From contig DFCS01000044.1 of assembly GCA_002367105.1 (NCBI GenBank), forward strand, positions 1-64,000: 64,000 nucleotides of DNA. Reading direction: 5' to 3'. Below are positions 1 to 8,021 of the stretch, in pieces; the stretch's first letter is position 1; every line of letters begins with the position of its first letter. Under the pieces are notes generated by a model. That model ran no database searches. It was not told the origin of the DNA and saw nothing but the letters and a program-made list of their open reading frames with translations. This DNA is from Hungatella sp. UBA3048. Lineage in GTDB: Bacteria > Bacillota > Clostridia > Lachnospirales > Lachnospiraceae. A program made the translations under genes and the position numbers.

Positions 1-1
1 A

Positions 2-1249
2 CGAGTTATTTACCATTTACTCACAAAATGGGATTCTGGGACATTTTGGGAGAACTTCTCTAATAAACTATTTAATTTTAACTATACAAAGTCATTACAG
101 GAATCCTGTACTAAGTACTTTAATAAAGCCTTTTCTTCAGACAACTTTATGGAGTTTGGAGAAAACATAGTTAAAGGAATTGGGACTGGGATTTTATCTG
201 GATTGGCTTACCTTGGAGAACCCGTTGTTGATTTAGTGACATGGATAGGTGACAGTATCAAAGGAGCCCTTGGAATTAGTGTTCCAGAAAAAGAATCGAA
301 AGAGTATGGTCAAGAAATTGTAAACAATATTGGTGAGGGTGGTAAGGCTGGGGCGCCAAACGCAGCTAACGCCATTACAGATGCTGTAACTGCTGGAATT
401 CAGAGTGGAGAAAATACATCAAAGTTTGTAAACTCTGGAATATATGGAGCAAATAAAGTTTTAGAAGGCGGCAAGTCATTAAACACGGAAATGCAAAACT
501 TGGGTTCCGGTTGGGCAGCCTATTCCAATGAAGGACTTAAGCAAAAGTTTGAAGAACTACAAAGGTCAAGTACTCCGCAGGTTTTACAGACATGGGCTCA
601 AACTGGCATAATTAACCCGTTTACCAGTATAATGGGTATTCATTCTCCGTCAACGGTATTTTCGGGATTTGGTGCTAATATTGTCCAAGGATTAAATGAT
701 GGAATTGGAAATAACCAGGGTAGCAGTGAAGGTGTTATAAGTACTTGGGTAGGTAAACTGACAAGTTGGTTTACTGGATTGCTGGATATACATTCCCCTT
801 CAGGACTCTTTTCAGACTATGGTGGATTCACGGTGGCTGGTTTTAATACTGGCATTGCAAAAAATATGAAATCGTCCGGTGATCTCATGAAACAGTGGGC
901 CAGTGATGTGTCAAATGCCTTTGATGTATCCAATGTAGTGGTGCCGGATATGGGAGTACAATACAGTGTGAACAGGGAATTTTTTGACATGGTCGATACG
1001 AAAGCTTCGGTTTCATACGATCCCCCTTCTTATGACTTCAAAGCCGGTATATCCGCAGAATTGAATGCAGCGTTATCTGGAATTATTGATTATGAGAAGA
1101 TGGCAAAGACTATGGCGCCGATTGTAGCTAATGCTCTAGAGCATGCAGACATAAAAGCAAAGATAGGCCAACAAGAAGTATGGAAAAGTACAAAAGATAG
1201 TTGGAATCAGGATTATAGAAAGTTAAAAAAAGCACCAGTACCAATTTGA
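2..1249 (+). CDS. Phage tail tape-measure protein, C-terminal part (cut by left edge)
   Basis: The reading frame is open from the first bases of the window, so the gene enters from the left and only its last 415 or so codons are seen. The visible part has the low-complexity, Gly/Ala/Ser-rich, helical make-up of tape-measure C-termini. It contains two copies of the motif IHSPS followed by a FSGFG- or FSDYGG-like stretch, which is characteristic of tape-measure proteins of Clostridia phages. Such proteins set tail length and pass through the host envelope at DNA ejection. No other complete virion gene follows; a terminator lies 7 bases after the stop, so this looks like the stranded end of a degraded prophage. 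A broken copy of its 3' end recurs near 8022. The family call is firm; whether the gene is functional cannot be judged. Confidence 0.8.
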   Translation, partial: RVIYHLLTKWDSGTFWENFSNKLFNFNYTKSLQESCTKYFNKAFSSDNFMEFGENIVKGIGTGILSGLAYLGEPVVDLVTWIGDSIKGALGISVPEKESKEYGQEIVNNIGEGGKAGAPNAANAITDAVTAGIQSGENTSKFVNSGIYGANKVLEGGKSLNTEMQNLGSGWAAYSNEGLKQKFEELQRSSTPQVLQTWAQTGIINPFTSIMGIHSPSTVFSGFGANIVQGLNDGIGNNQGSSEGVISTWVGKLTSWFTGLLDIHSPSGLFSDYGGFTVAGFNTGIAKNMKSSGDLMKQWASDVSNAFDVSNVVVPDMGVQYSVNREFFDMVDTKASVSYDPPSYDFKAGISAELNAALSGIIDYEKMAKTMAPIVANALEHADIKAKIGQQEVWKSTKDSWNQDYRKLKKAPVPI

Positions 1250-1255
1250 TTTAAG

Positions 1256-1300
1256 GGCCATAGACTCTTCCAATGTGGATAGCCTATGGCCTTTTTTATT
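1256..1300 (+). terminator. Rho-independent terminator after tape-measure gene
   Basis: Stem GGCCATAG / CTATGGCC with a 20-base loop, followed by six T residues. It begins 7 bases after the tape-measure stop codon. Confidence 0.8.
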
Positions 1301-1596
1301 TCAGTATTTTAAATAGCAATTTGAGTTATAAGTCTGATAAAGCATCTTTCTATGCAGTTACCGGTATCTTAACCGAAAATATTACACAGACATGGAATTT
1401 AACTACTCAGAATGGTAAAACGCCTTATTTACTGGCAGCTCAAATCCAGTTTGACGCAGGAATATGGTCTGATATGCGCACTATATCAAAGATAATGCAA
1501 ATTGCAGCAAATAGTTTACAGGTGTCTTTGGTCAAAGAGAATGCGGCTCTTTATGTAGGATATCAGGTACGTTTTTTATTTATGGTGGAACAATGA
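1300..1596 (+). pseudogene. Possible phage-appendage coding remnant
   Basis: The frame stays open for about 99 codons after the terminator, but its first ATG (1273) lies inside the terminator hairpin and has no ribosome-binding site. The encoded sequence is well mixed and protein-like (for example NITQTWNLTTQNG and LYVGYQVRFLFMVEQ) and ends in a beta-rich stretch similar in style to the convergent frame at 1601-1918. I do not recognise a family. A C-terminal fragment of a tail-fibre or baseplate protein is plausible given the tape-measure neighbour, but that is inference. Confidence 0.25.
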
Positions 1597-1600
1597 TCAT

Positions 1601-1918
1601 TTAAGCATCAATTAAATCAAACATAAGTGTAACCCGGAAAGCTGAAGGTATCGGAATATTAAACCGGACTTGTAGTGTGGTATCATCATATTTGGTGCAA
1701 TATACAACCCAAAAGCCATTTCCAACATTCCACGATATACATGCCATTGAAGCGCAGACATCTGATAACTTTTTACCAGTTATGCCCAGTTGAGACAAAC
1801 TAACATTTACCCAGTCATTGCCGTTAGTATTCGAAAAGCCAACTTGCTTAGCTGCCAAATACTTCGAATTAGAATTAAGCAAAAACTTATTATTCAAGGT
1901 ATTGCTCACCACCGTCAA
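1601..1918 (-). pseudogene. Possible C-terminal fragment of a phage tail-fibre-like protein
   Basis: About 105 codons open on the minus strand, with TTG and GTG as the only start candidates and no convincing ribosome-binding site, so the N-terminus is probably missing. The sequence is Asn/Ser/Thr-rich and beta-strand-like (WVNVSLSQLGITGKK, FWVVYCTKYDDTTLQVRF) and ends VTLMFDLIDA, as adhesin or fibre tips often do. It converges on the remnant at 1300-1596 with only 4 bases between the stops. No family was recognised; phage origin is inferred from context. Confidence 0.35.
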
Positions 1919-2066
1919 ATTGCTATTTTATCTACATTGTTAAAAAAAGAAATAAAAAATAAACGAAATTAAAATATATTGATTTAAAGTAAATAGTAAC
2001 ACACTATACAACAAAACAGAGAAACGCACTGTATTTAAGCCATTTCTCTGTTTTGTGAAAAAACTG

Positions 2067-2166
2067 TGAATGAATGGTATTAGCTTTTTATAAGTGATTA
2101 CTGCTGATTTATGCAACAATAGCTGATTATAAGTGAATAATTATGAGATTAGAGTATTATAAAATA
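2067..2166. repeat. Direct repeat A (att-like), next to recombinase fragment
   Basis: About 95 bases that recur at 9222-9315 at roughly 80 percent identity, and in shorter form at 13352-13425. Shared cores include GAATGAATGGTAT, CTGATTTATGCAA and TGAATAATTATGA. Similarity to the second copy stops at about the 3' end of the tyrosine recombinase fragment at 2157, where attachment sites commonly lie. Confidence 0.6.
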
Positions 2167-2387
2167 GTAAACCATTCAATGTCCATGTGAGTATAAACTC
2201 TATCTGTTAAATCTTTTATGGAATGTCCCATAAATTTTTTCCTGGCGTATTCATCAACTCCATATTCTTTCGCGAATGTTGAAAATGTATGCCTGCCATT
2301 ATGTAGAACATGGCCCCAAATGCCAAGTTCGGATTCTTTCTTTAGTAAATGGTAATTAACCCGTCCAGTCCTTGGCTGTGAAGCCAA
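2157..2387 (-). pseudogene. Tyrosine recombinase (phage integrase), C-terminal fragment
   Basis: The 76 residues match the end of an integrase catalytic domain: H-N-G-R-H-T (the second catalytic arginine box), K-F-M-G-H-S (the conserved GH) and D-R-V-Y-T-H (the nucleophilic tyrosine). The N-terminal DNA-binding domains and the first catalytic arginine, some 250-300 residues, are absent; the frame ends upstream with no start signal, so this is a relic. Its stop abuts direct repeat A. A more degraded relative lies at about 10855-11060. It marks a former integration event. Confidence 0.8.
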
Positions 2388-2523
2388 AGGGAATATTATC
2401 TACTATAACTGGTAACTACTATGATTGGAGCTGTGTCTTGTCAGTATAACGCTCTTAATATAATTCCGGGCCAAAACGCATAGAACTATGAAGAATTTAC
2501 AAAAACATAAGGAGGATGGGATC

Positions 2524-3204
2524 ATGATTCATGACCGCAGATTTGCATTTGCATTTAGATTGTTCGCATTTGTCTTTACATTTTCAGGGTTATTGGATGC
2601 CTTAGGCGCTTTTCAAGGCAATATTAAACCTGAAAGATTCATTTTTTATACCGTACTAAGCAATGCCCTGGGCGTTATTTTCTTTTTAATTATGGTTATA
2701 AAAACAGGGAGAGAATGGCGAGGGAAAGGGGCTATTGGGAATAATGGATTTTATTCGGGTTTTGCAGTGGCCTGTACGATTGACTTATTGCTTACTTTGA
2801 TAGTTTACTGGATTATCCTTGTACCAGCTAATTTTTCAATGTACGACGCTTTTACCCCATGGAGGCTTAACAATTTAGTAGTTCATTTAATTACCCCTCT
2901 TTTATGTTTAATAGATTGTATTTTGTTTGTGGATTCACTAAGCATAAAATACAGAGACATTTATTATGTTTTAATTTTTCCAATGATATATGTCATATTT
3001 GTTTATTTACCACTAATTTTTATATTACCTAATGGAAAAACAATGAGCATTCCCTATTATTTTATGGACTACAGTAGAATCGGGAACAAGGTTTTTTTAA
3101 GTATATTTGGTACAGCCATTTTTTTATTAATTCTTGGGCATATTGCATATTTTCTTAATCGAAAAATTAAAAAACCCTTTTTCCCTCGCGAAAACAAAGA
3201 GTAA
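2524..3204 (+). CDS. Pr6Pr family membrane protein
   Basis: A 226-residue protein with six to seven hydrophobic segments, a charged C-terminus (NRKIKKPFFPRENKE) and the NNLVVHLITPLLCLIDCILF stretch typical of the Pr6Pr (FAR-17a/AIG1-related) integral membrane family, whose function is not established. I start it at ATG 2524 because AAGGAGG lies 8 bases upstream; an in-frame ATG at 2488 has no such signal. It stands alone between the integrase relic and a DJ-1 family gene. Membrane location is clear; biochemical role unknown. Confidence 0.75.
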   Translation: MIHDRRFAFAFRLFAFVFTFSGLLDALGAFQGNIKPERFIFYTVLSNALGVIFFLIMVIKTGREWRGKGAIGNNGFYSGFAVACTIDLLLTLIVYWIILVPANFSMYDAFTPWRLNNLVVHLITPLLCLIDCILFVDSLSIKYRDIYYVLIFPMIYVIFVYLPLIFILPNGKTMSIPYYFMDYSRIGNKVFLSIFGTAIFLLILGHIAYFLNRKIKKPFFPRENKE

Positions 3205-3259
3205 AAAATGCTGTGTAAAGGGTATTTTGAAAAAACAATTAGAATTTACAAAATTAATT

Positions 3260-3305
3260 ACATTGGAAACTTTATATTGATAGTTTGTAAGTATTCTGGT
3301 ATTCT
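3260..3305 (+). promoter_or_regulatory. Shared-type promoter, copy 1 (before DJ-1/PfpI gene)
   Basis: ACATTGGAAACT, then TTGATA, 17 bases, TATTCT. The block is homologous to those at 6301 (before uppP) and 7421 (before an acetyltransferase gene). Confidence 0.6.
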
Positions 3306-3370
3306 ACGCATGAAGATTATTCATATAATGGAACTCATTCCTGATACGCATTGAGATTGGAGGAATAGAT

Positions 3371-3976
3371 ATGAAAAAGCATTGGAACGTTGGTATACTT
3401 CTTTTTAATGACGTTGAATTGCTGGATTTTGCTGGCCCATTTGAAGTTTTTTCAATTGCTTCATATTCAAGTTGTCAACAGAAGCCTTTTACGGTAAAGA
3501 CTGTCGCCCAAACAACAGATTTAATCAGCGTCCGAAATGGTCTTAAAGTTCAACCCGATTTTGATTTTAATAATAGTCCTCATTTTGATATTTTAATTGT
3601 ACCCGGCGGGTATGGAGCAGAAGAAATAGAAATTCAAAATGAAATTCTTAAAAAATGGATTAAGATCAGAGCAGAGGAATGCGATATTATCGCGTCTGTG
3701 TGTACAGGATCATTTTTATTGGCTGAGACTGGGTTATTAGATGGGAAAAGAGCAACTACACACTGGATGGATATAGATAGACTAGAAAGTGAGTATAAGG
3801 AAATAAAGGTTCAACGAGGAGTTAAATATATTGATGAAAATGACATAATCACATCTGGTGGTATTTCAGCCGGAATCGATATGTCTTTTTATCTTCTTAA
3901 TAGACTTGTTGGAAAAGAAATTGCCATTACGACAGCTAAAAGAATGGAATATGATATAGACCTCAATAATTTTTAA
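3371..3976 (+). CDS. DJ-1/PfpI family protein (GATase1-like)
   Basis: A 201-residue protein spanning one complete DJ-1/PfpI domain. The N-terminus (VGILLFNDVELLDFAGPFEVFS) and the nucleophile-elbow segment IIASVCTGSFLLAE, with Cys at about residue 111, fit the subgroup related to isonitrile hydratase and to the N-terminal domain of AraC-like regulators; no helix-turn-helix domain is attached. The ITSGGISAGIDMSFYLL motif follows as expected. Members include cysteine hydrolases, glyoxalase-like enzymes and chaperones, so the substrate cannot be assigned. GGAGG sits 7 bases before the ATG. It is monocistronic, behind a shared-type promoter and ahead of a degenerate terminator-like repeat. Confidence 0.85.
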   Translation: MKKHWNVGILLFNDVELLDFAGPFEVFSIASYSSCQQKPFTVKTVAQTTDLISVRNGLKVQPDFDFNNSPHFDILIVPGGYGAEEIEIQNEILKKWIKIRAEECDIIASVCTGSFLLAETGLLDGKRATTHWMDIDRLESEYKEIKVQRGVKYIDENDIITSGGISAGIDMSFYLLNRLVGKEIAITTAKRMEYDIDLNNF

Positions 3977-4009
3977 TGTATTGAAATTCTTATTATGAGC
4001 ATAATGCGA

Positions 4010-4067
4010 AGTCAATAAAATGAAAATGTAAAGAAAACTACTAGCTATCAGCAATTAGGTTAGTTTC
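4010..4067. repeat. Dispersed terminator-like repeat, degenerate copy
   Basis: About 58 bases beginning AGTCAATAAA and containing ACTACTAGCTATCAG, closely matching the element at 30333-30397, but without the T-run and with a damaged right stem arm. Related hairpins occur at 7313 and 45120. Confidence 0.55.
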
Positions 4068-4248
4068 CGTGTTGTTGGACGGAACAGATATAAGCAGATC
4101 CTTATCTGGAATTGATTTGAAGATAGAGGCCGGCTGTTTTCCAAAAGTAGTTCTACATAGTGCAGCAATGCCAGGATCTTTGAAGCAGTTCCCTTATACG
4201 GAATGCCATTTCGTGGTAATGAATTGGAGTATGAAAGAAGAACTATAG
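4063..4248 (+). pseudogene. Possible small coding remnant
   Basis: An open frame without a start codon encodes about 61 residues beginning VSVLLDGTDISRSLSGIDLKI and ending in TAG at 4246. The composition is protein-like, resembling small mobile-element proteins of the kind LLDGxDIS...GxDL, but I cannot name a family. There is no ribosome-binding site, and the 5' end runs into the degenerate repeat, so it is most likely a truncated relic. Confidence 0.25.
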
Positions 4249-4330
4249 GAAAAAAATAGACAGATTTTTAACAAGGAAAAGCGATAAATAGCATAATAGA
4301 TGGGGATTTTATTTATTAAGTAATAATTGC

Positions 4331-4363
4331 TTGACACAAGTATTTGATTTGATATACTTGTGT
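4331..4363 (+). promoter_or_regulatory. Promoter with overlapping palindromic operator (chemoreceptor gene)
   Basis: TTGACA (4331-4336), 16 bases, TATACT (4353-4358). A perfect 10-base inverted repeat, ACACAAGTAT / ATACTTGTGT with a 10-base spacer (4334-4363), covers both promoter boxes. This is the arrangement expected of a repressor operator. No regulator gene lies nearby. Confidence 0.7.
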
Positions 4364-4390
4364 AAGTTTGCATACAAAGGAGAAATATAA

Positions 4391-5242
4391 ATGAGCAATG
4401 AGTTATACACAAGAAATAAATTAAGTGACGAAGAGATATTGAAAGCTTTCGCCATTACCCTACAATATTTTAATGAACTTAATAGGGACGATACGGCCTA
4501 CGGTTTAACTGACCGTGAAAAATATATATATTATCAGCCGGCCAAAGGATTTGAATTAAAGATTAATCCGGGGGATGAAATTTCTGCGGAATTTAAGGAT
4601 TGTATCCGTACTGGTGTTGTTAAAAAAGGAGAAATGGATAAATCGGTATATGGGAAATCTATTCATTATCGTGCTGTTCCAATTCGTAATGCTCAAAATG
4701 AGATTATTGGTATAATTAGTAATGGATTTGATTTAGACGACACTGTCCAGCTTCAATGCAGCATTGATGAAATTGCTACGTCTTTCAACCAGGTAACAAG
4801 TACTATGGAAATGCTTGCTGATTCGGCAGCTCAATTAGCTGAAACATCTCAAAATATGATGGATCAAGCACAAAATACAACAAATAATGCGCAGAAAACA
4901 GCTGCAGCATTAGATATTGTAAAAAATATCGCCAGTCAGACTAACCTTTTGGGGTTGAACGCATCTATTGAAGCAGCAAGAGCTGGAGAATATGGAAAAG
5001 GTTTTACTGTTGTAGCAAATGAAATAAGAAATTTGGCAGCGCAAAGTAAAGATTCTACCGATTCCATAAAATCAATTGTCGAACAGATGAACCATTCAGT
5101 AGAGCAAATTACTTCTTCAATTGCCAATTCTGCTGCAATCACTGAGGAACAGGCATCTTCTATTGAGGAAATAAGTGCAAGTATTGAAAGTATCAACGAG
5201 AATTTAAAAAAGCTAGTAGTATTTAGTAAGCGATTTGCGTAG
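4391..5242 (+). CDS. Soluble methyl-accepting chemotaxis-type signalling protein
   Basis: A 283-residue protein with no membrane segment. Residues 1-120 or so form a small sensor region, PAS-like in style (YYQPAKGFELKINPGDEI, SIHYRAVPIRNAQNEIIGIIS). Residues 125-280 are heptad-rich coiled coil with the receptor signalling hairpin tip QTNLLGLNASIEAARAGE followed by GKGFTVVANEIRNLAAQS, the CheA/CheW contact region. The signalling domain is short, as in cytoplasmic receptors of Clostridia. AAAGGAG precedes the ATG by 7 bases. Transcription starts from a promoter wholly covered by a palindromic operator, so the gene is probably repressed. The ligand is unknown and no chemotaxis genes are nearby. 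Confidence 0.9.
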   Translation: MSNELYTRNKLSDEEILKAFAITLQYFNELNRDDTAYGLTDREKYIYYQPAKGFELKINPGDEISAEFKDCIRTGVVKKGEMDKSVYGKSIHYRAVPIRNAQNEIIGIISNGFDLDDTVQLQCSIDEIATSFNQVTSTMEMLADSAAQLAETSQNMMDQAQNTTNNAQKTAAALDIVKNIASQTNLLGLNASIEAARAGEYGKGFTVVANEIRNLAAQSKDSTDSIKSIVEQMNHSVEQITSSIANSAAITEEQASSIEEISASIESINENLKKLVVFSKRFA

Positions 5243-5392
5243 AGCTTTTAATAATAGTCAATTAGCAACTGTAATATCATTTGCAATATTCCCACATTTC
5301 CCATTTCCAATATGTTAAAATAGTATCGTGGTATTTGCAAAGGAAGCGTTGTCTTAGAGATGGCGCTTTTACTTGCGTCTGGAGGTGGGAGA

Positions 5393-5615
5393 GTGGCATT
5401 TGAAGGCTGGCTATTAAAGATAAATGGGACAGTGTTTCCCGATGAATTATGCACTGAAATCATATAAATGCACGCCGGACCAGATCATAGACCTGGCCCT
5501 ATATCGTGATGGTGATGGTGTTCTTCATCGAAATGCCTTGCACACACTGCTGCCTCTATGGAGTTTTCCACCACACATTTACGGTTGAGAGACACTGAAA
5601 GGCTGAACGCGTCTG
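5393..5615 (+). pseudogene. Phage virion-type small protein, broken across three frame segments
   Basis: GTG 5393 follows GGAGGTGGGA. The first segment encodes MAFEGWLLKINGTVFPDEL, then the frame changes near 5448 to YALKSYKCTPDQIIDLALY and on to RDGDGVLHRNALHT, then changes back near 5543 to HTAASMEFSTTHLRLRDTER. Joined, this reads as the N-terminal two-thirds of a small structural protein of Clostridia phages, in which a YKCTPDQIIDLDSYRDGxGxLHRxxLPHT-like pattern is familiar. Two indels and a TGA (near 5613) end it. It is not translated as one protein and supports the prophage-relic reading of this region. Confidence 0.6.
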
Positions 5616-5799
5616 GCATCTTATGAAATACCACCTCATTTAAAAGACAGTATTACTAAACCACTACCTAGAATTTGAACGCCATACTTTGTTATTGATA
5701 ATTGACTCTAACCCTTTCCTATATATTGCATAAATACTAATTGATTTTTTTTATCACTAGGTGTAAATTAATGATATAAAATATAAAGGAGGCAATAAA

Positions 5800-6039
5800 A
5801 TGAGTGAACCAATTGAAGCAAAAAAAGCTCCATATGCGGCTGATGTAGAAGAAGGAAAAACATATTACTGGTGTGCGTGTGGCAGGAGCGAAAGCCAGCC
5901 TTTCTGTGATGGATCGCTTAAAGGGACAGATATAACGCCTCTGGCATTTACAGCGGAAAAAACAGAAACCATTTATTTGTGTGGTTGTAAAAAAACAAAG
6001 AACCCGCCGTTCTGTGACGGTACACATCAATCTTTATAA
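5800..6039 (+). CDS. CDGSH iron-sulfur domain protein (two motifs)
   Basis: A 79-residue protein with two CDGSH-type [2Fe-2S] sites: Cys25, Cys27, Cys36 then DGS (motif 1), and Cys61, Cys63, Cys72, DGT, His76 (motif 2). These clusters have three Cys and one His ligand and take part in redox or cluster transfer. Motif 2 is complete. In motif 1 the position of the His ligand is Leu40, so that cluster may be absent or differently ligated. GGAGG sits 7 bases before the ATG. It is monocistronic with its own terminator and cytosolic. The family assignment is secure; the physiological role is not known. Confidence 0.9.
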   Translation: MSEPIEAKKAPYAADVEEGKTYYWCACGRSESQPFCDGSLKGTDITPLAFTAEKTETIYLCGCKKTKNPPFCDGTHQSL

Positions 6040-6046
6040 TTTATTT

Positions 6047-6086
6047 AAACCGGATACAGTTTATATTGTCTCCGGTTTATTTTTAT
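6047..6086 (+). terminator. Terminator after CDGSH gene
   Basis: AAACCGGA / TCCGGTTT stem with a 16-base loop, followed by ATTTTTAT. Confidence 0.75.
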
Positions 6087-6300
6087 ATTTGAACATTTAT
6101 TTTTAGCCCTCAACAGGGCTTATTGGAATTACCTAGACAAAGAGGGAAAGATGAGTACTGAATCGGTTACATTGACACCGGATCAGTGTTGGTAGCACCG
6201 GGCGGTTTTTACTGTTTATGAGCTATAAAGTATAAGAAGCTATAAGTTGACCAATTCGCTCTATATCACATGTACGAATTAGAATTTAACGTATGAGTGC
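6087..6300. other. Non-coding stretch before uppP promoter
   Basis: No plausible gene. It contains a short hairpin (AGCCCT / AGGGCT, 6104-6120) and a GTTGGTAGCACCGGGCGGTTTTT segment that only loosely recalls the end of a T-box leader; no specifier domain was found. Confidence 0.4.
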
Positions 6301-6346
6301 ACATTGAAAACTAAATTTTGATAGTTAGAAGGGGTTACTATATTAT
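6301..6346 (+). promoter_or_regulatory. uppP: Shared-type promoter, copy 2 (before uppP)
   Basis: ACATTGAAAACT, TTGATA (6318-6323), 17 bases, TATTAT (6341-6346). It shares GTTAGAAGRGTT in the spacer with copy 3 at 7421. Confidence 0.65.
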
Positions 6347-6430
6347 TAAATAATGTAAAGTGGAATTTTTTGTTATATGCGACAATGAATGAGAATAAAA
6401 TAAACCAGAATTATGTAGTAAAAGGAGACT

Positions 6431-7279
6431 ATGAAAGTGATAGAGATTATTAAAGCATTTATATTTGGGGTTGTTGAAGGCATTACAGAGTGGCTACCCA
6501 TAAGCAGTACAGGGCATATGATTTTGCTTAATGAATTTGTAAAATTAGATGTATCTAGAAAGTTTTATAGTATGTTTGAGGTTGTCATTCAGTTTGGAGC
6601 AATTATGGCGGTAGTTGTTCTTTTTTGGAAAGATATTTTCCCACTTGGACAAACAAATAATAATATTTCTGCCAAAAGTCAAGTGTATATAAAAAAAGAT
6701 GTATTAATTCTTTGGTTTAAAATATTAGTTGCCTGTATTCCAGCAGGGGTTATAGGAATACTTTTCAATGATAAGTTTGAAGATCTATTTTACAATTATC
6801 AAACAGTAGCATTTGCTTTAATAGTTTTTGGTGTTGCGTTTTTAATAATCGAAAGTAAATATAAGGATAAAAGTGCAAGGATAAATTCATTGTCAGAGTT
6901 AACATTTGACATCGTCTTTACTATAGGAATTTTTCAGTTGATAGCGGCGATATTTCCAGGCACTTCCCGCTCCGGTGCTACTATTGTAGGAGCTTTACTT
7001 TTAGGGGTATCAAGAAAAGTAGCAGCTGAATTTACATTCTTTTTAGCCATTCCTGTAATGTTTGGAGCTAGTTTATTAAAGATTTTGCAATTTGGGCTTT
7101 TGTTTTCTACATTTGAGTTCACGATTCTTTTAGTGGGTATGATAACAGCATTTGTTTCATCTATGCTTATTATAAAGTTTTTGATGGCATACATTAAAAA
7201 GCATGATTTTAAAATATTTGGATGGTATAGAATTGCTTTAGGTATAATAGTTCTAATGTATTTTATGTTAAAGCAATAA
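6431..7279 (+). CDS. uppP: Undecaprenyl-diphosphate phosphatase
   Basis: A polytopic membrane enzyme that dephosphorylates undecaprenyl pyrophosphate to recycle the lipid carrier of cell-wall synthesis; overproduction gives bacitracin resistance. At 282 residues it has the usual BacA/UppP length. Both family signatures are present: EGITEWLPISSTGH at residues 16-29 and PGTSRSGATI at about 176-185, carrying the acidic and Ser/Arg residues of the active site. About eight hydrophobic segments. AAAGGAG lies 4-5 bases before the ATG. In this AT-rich accessory stretch, with a promoter shared with unrelated cargo genes, it may be an accessory copy rather than the only uppP; that is inference. Confidence 0.95.
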   Translation: MKVIEIIKAFIFGVVEGITEWLPISSTGHMILLNEFVKLDVSRKFYSMFEVVIQFGAIMAVVVLFWKDIFPLGQTNNNISAKSQVYIKKDVLILWFKILVACIPAGVIGILFNDKFEDLFYNYQTVAFALIVFGVAFLIIESKYKDKSARINSLSELTFDIVFTIGIFQLIAAIFPGTSRSGATIVGALLLGVSRKVAAEFTFFLAIPVMFGASLLKILQFGLLFSTFEFTILLVGMITAFVSSMLIIKFLMAYIKKHDFKIFGWYRIALGIIVLMYFMLKQ

Positions 7280-7312
7280 GTTTCAGTTTAATAATGTTAA
7301 TATTGAACTATT

Positions 7313-7342
7313 AACTATCAGTATTGAGCTGGTAGTTTTTTT
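7313..7342 (+). terminator. Terminator after uppP (CTATCA...GGTAG family)
   Basis: ACTATCA / TGGTAGT stem with a 9-base loop, then seven T residues. Same hairpin family as 30333-30397 and 45120-45158. Confidence 0.75.
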
Positions 7343-7420
7343 ATAGTGATAAATCCATAAAACTGATATTGGCCGGTGCTTCGGCTCTTGCCAAAGAATT
7401 ATTATTTAGCGAATTATTGC

Positions 7421-7466
7421 ACATTGGATATTTAATATTGATAGTTAGAAGAGTTTGTTATATTAT
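7421..7466 (+). promoter_or_regulatory. Shared-type promoter, copy 3 (before GNAT gene)
   Basis: ACATTGGATATT, TTGATA (7438-7443), 17 bases, TATTAT (7461-7466), aligned almost base for base with copy 2. Confidence 0.65.
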
Positions 7467-7500
7467 TATATGAAAATTGAATTTGTGGAGGAGTGGTAAA

Positions 7501-8013
7501 ATGAGACTTCGTTTAGTAAAATTAGATAAAAAATATAAAATGCATCTAAATGATATGATGGAAGAATGGTATGCTTCGGGCGAAAAAATCGTTCCTTATG
7601 CAATCGTAAAATATGATTATCGTGATTTTGATAATTATATAAATTGTTTAGATAGCAACGTTGAAAAAGAAGGATATGTACCATACTCTACGTTATTTTG
7701 CCTGGATGAAGAAAGAGATTTGTTTGTTGGAGCCGTTAATATCAGGCATTATTTAAATGAATCTCTGTTATTAAACGGTGGACATATCGGAGATGGTGTA
7801 CGGCCTTCGGAAAGAAGAAAAGGAGTTGCAACCAAGATGATTGGTCTTGCCCTTGAGGAGTGCAAAAATATTGGATTAGATAAAGTTTTAATGGTATGTG
7901 ATAAAAAGAACATAGGTTCTGCGAAAAGTATAGTGAATAATGGCGGCGTCATGGAGAATGAAATTTTGGTTGAGGGTATTGTGGAACAAAGATATTGGAT
8001 CAGTTTTAACTAA
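7501..8013 (+). CDS. GNAT family N-acetyltransferase
   Basis: A 170-residue single-domain GNAT protein. The acetyl-CoA pyrophosphate-binding loop is clear in RPSERRKGVATKMIGLAL (Q/RxxGxG/A pattern), preceded by the beta-strand region FVGAVNIRHYL and followed by LMVCDKKNIGSAKSIVNNGG, typical of the YjaB/RimI-like fold. The substrate cannot be read from sequence. ATG 7501 is chosen because GGAGGAG lies 8 bases upstream; an ATG at 7477 has no such signal. It follows a shared-type promoter; no terminator follows, and a broken tape-measure copy begins 9 bases after its stop, which suggests a recombination junction. Confidence 0.85.
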   Translation: MRLRLVKLDKKYKMHLNDMMEEWYASGEKIVPYAIVKYDYRDFDNYINCLDSNVEKEGYVPYSTLFCLDEERDLFVGAVNIRHYLNESLLLNGGHIGDGVRPSERRKGVATKMIGLALEECKNIGLDKVLMVCDKKNIGSAKSIVNNGGVMENEILVEGIVEQRYWISFN

Positions 8014-8021
8014 ATTACAAG

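Noticed and set aside
6150..6220. Sequence resembling the end of a T-box leader (GGTAGCACCGGGCGGTTTTT)
   Set aside because: No specifier loop, no AGTA-type conserved bulge and no TGGNACCGCG antiterminator core; the downstream gene (uppP) is not an amino-acid gene.
7313..7342. Integron attC-like site because of shared hairpins and cassette-like gene order
   Set aside because: No GTTRRRY/RYYYAAC core sites, no integron integrase, and each hairpin ends in a clear T-run, so they are terminators.
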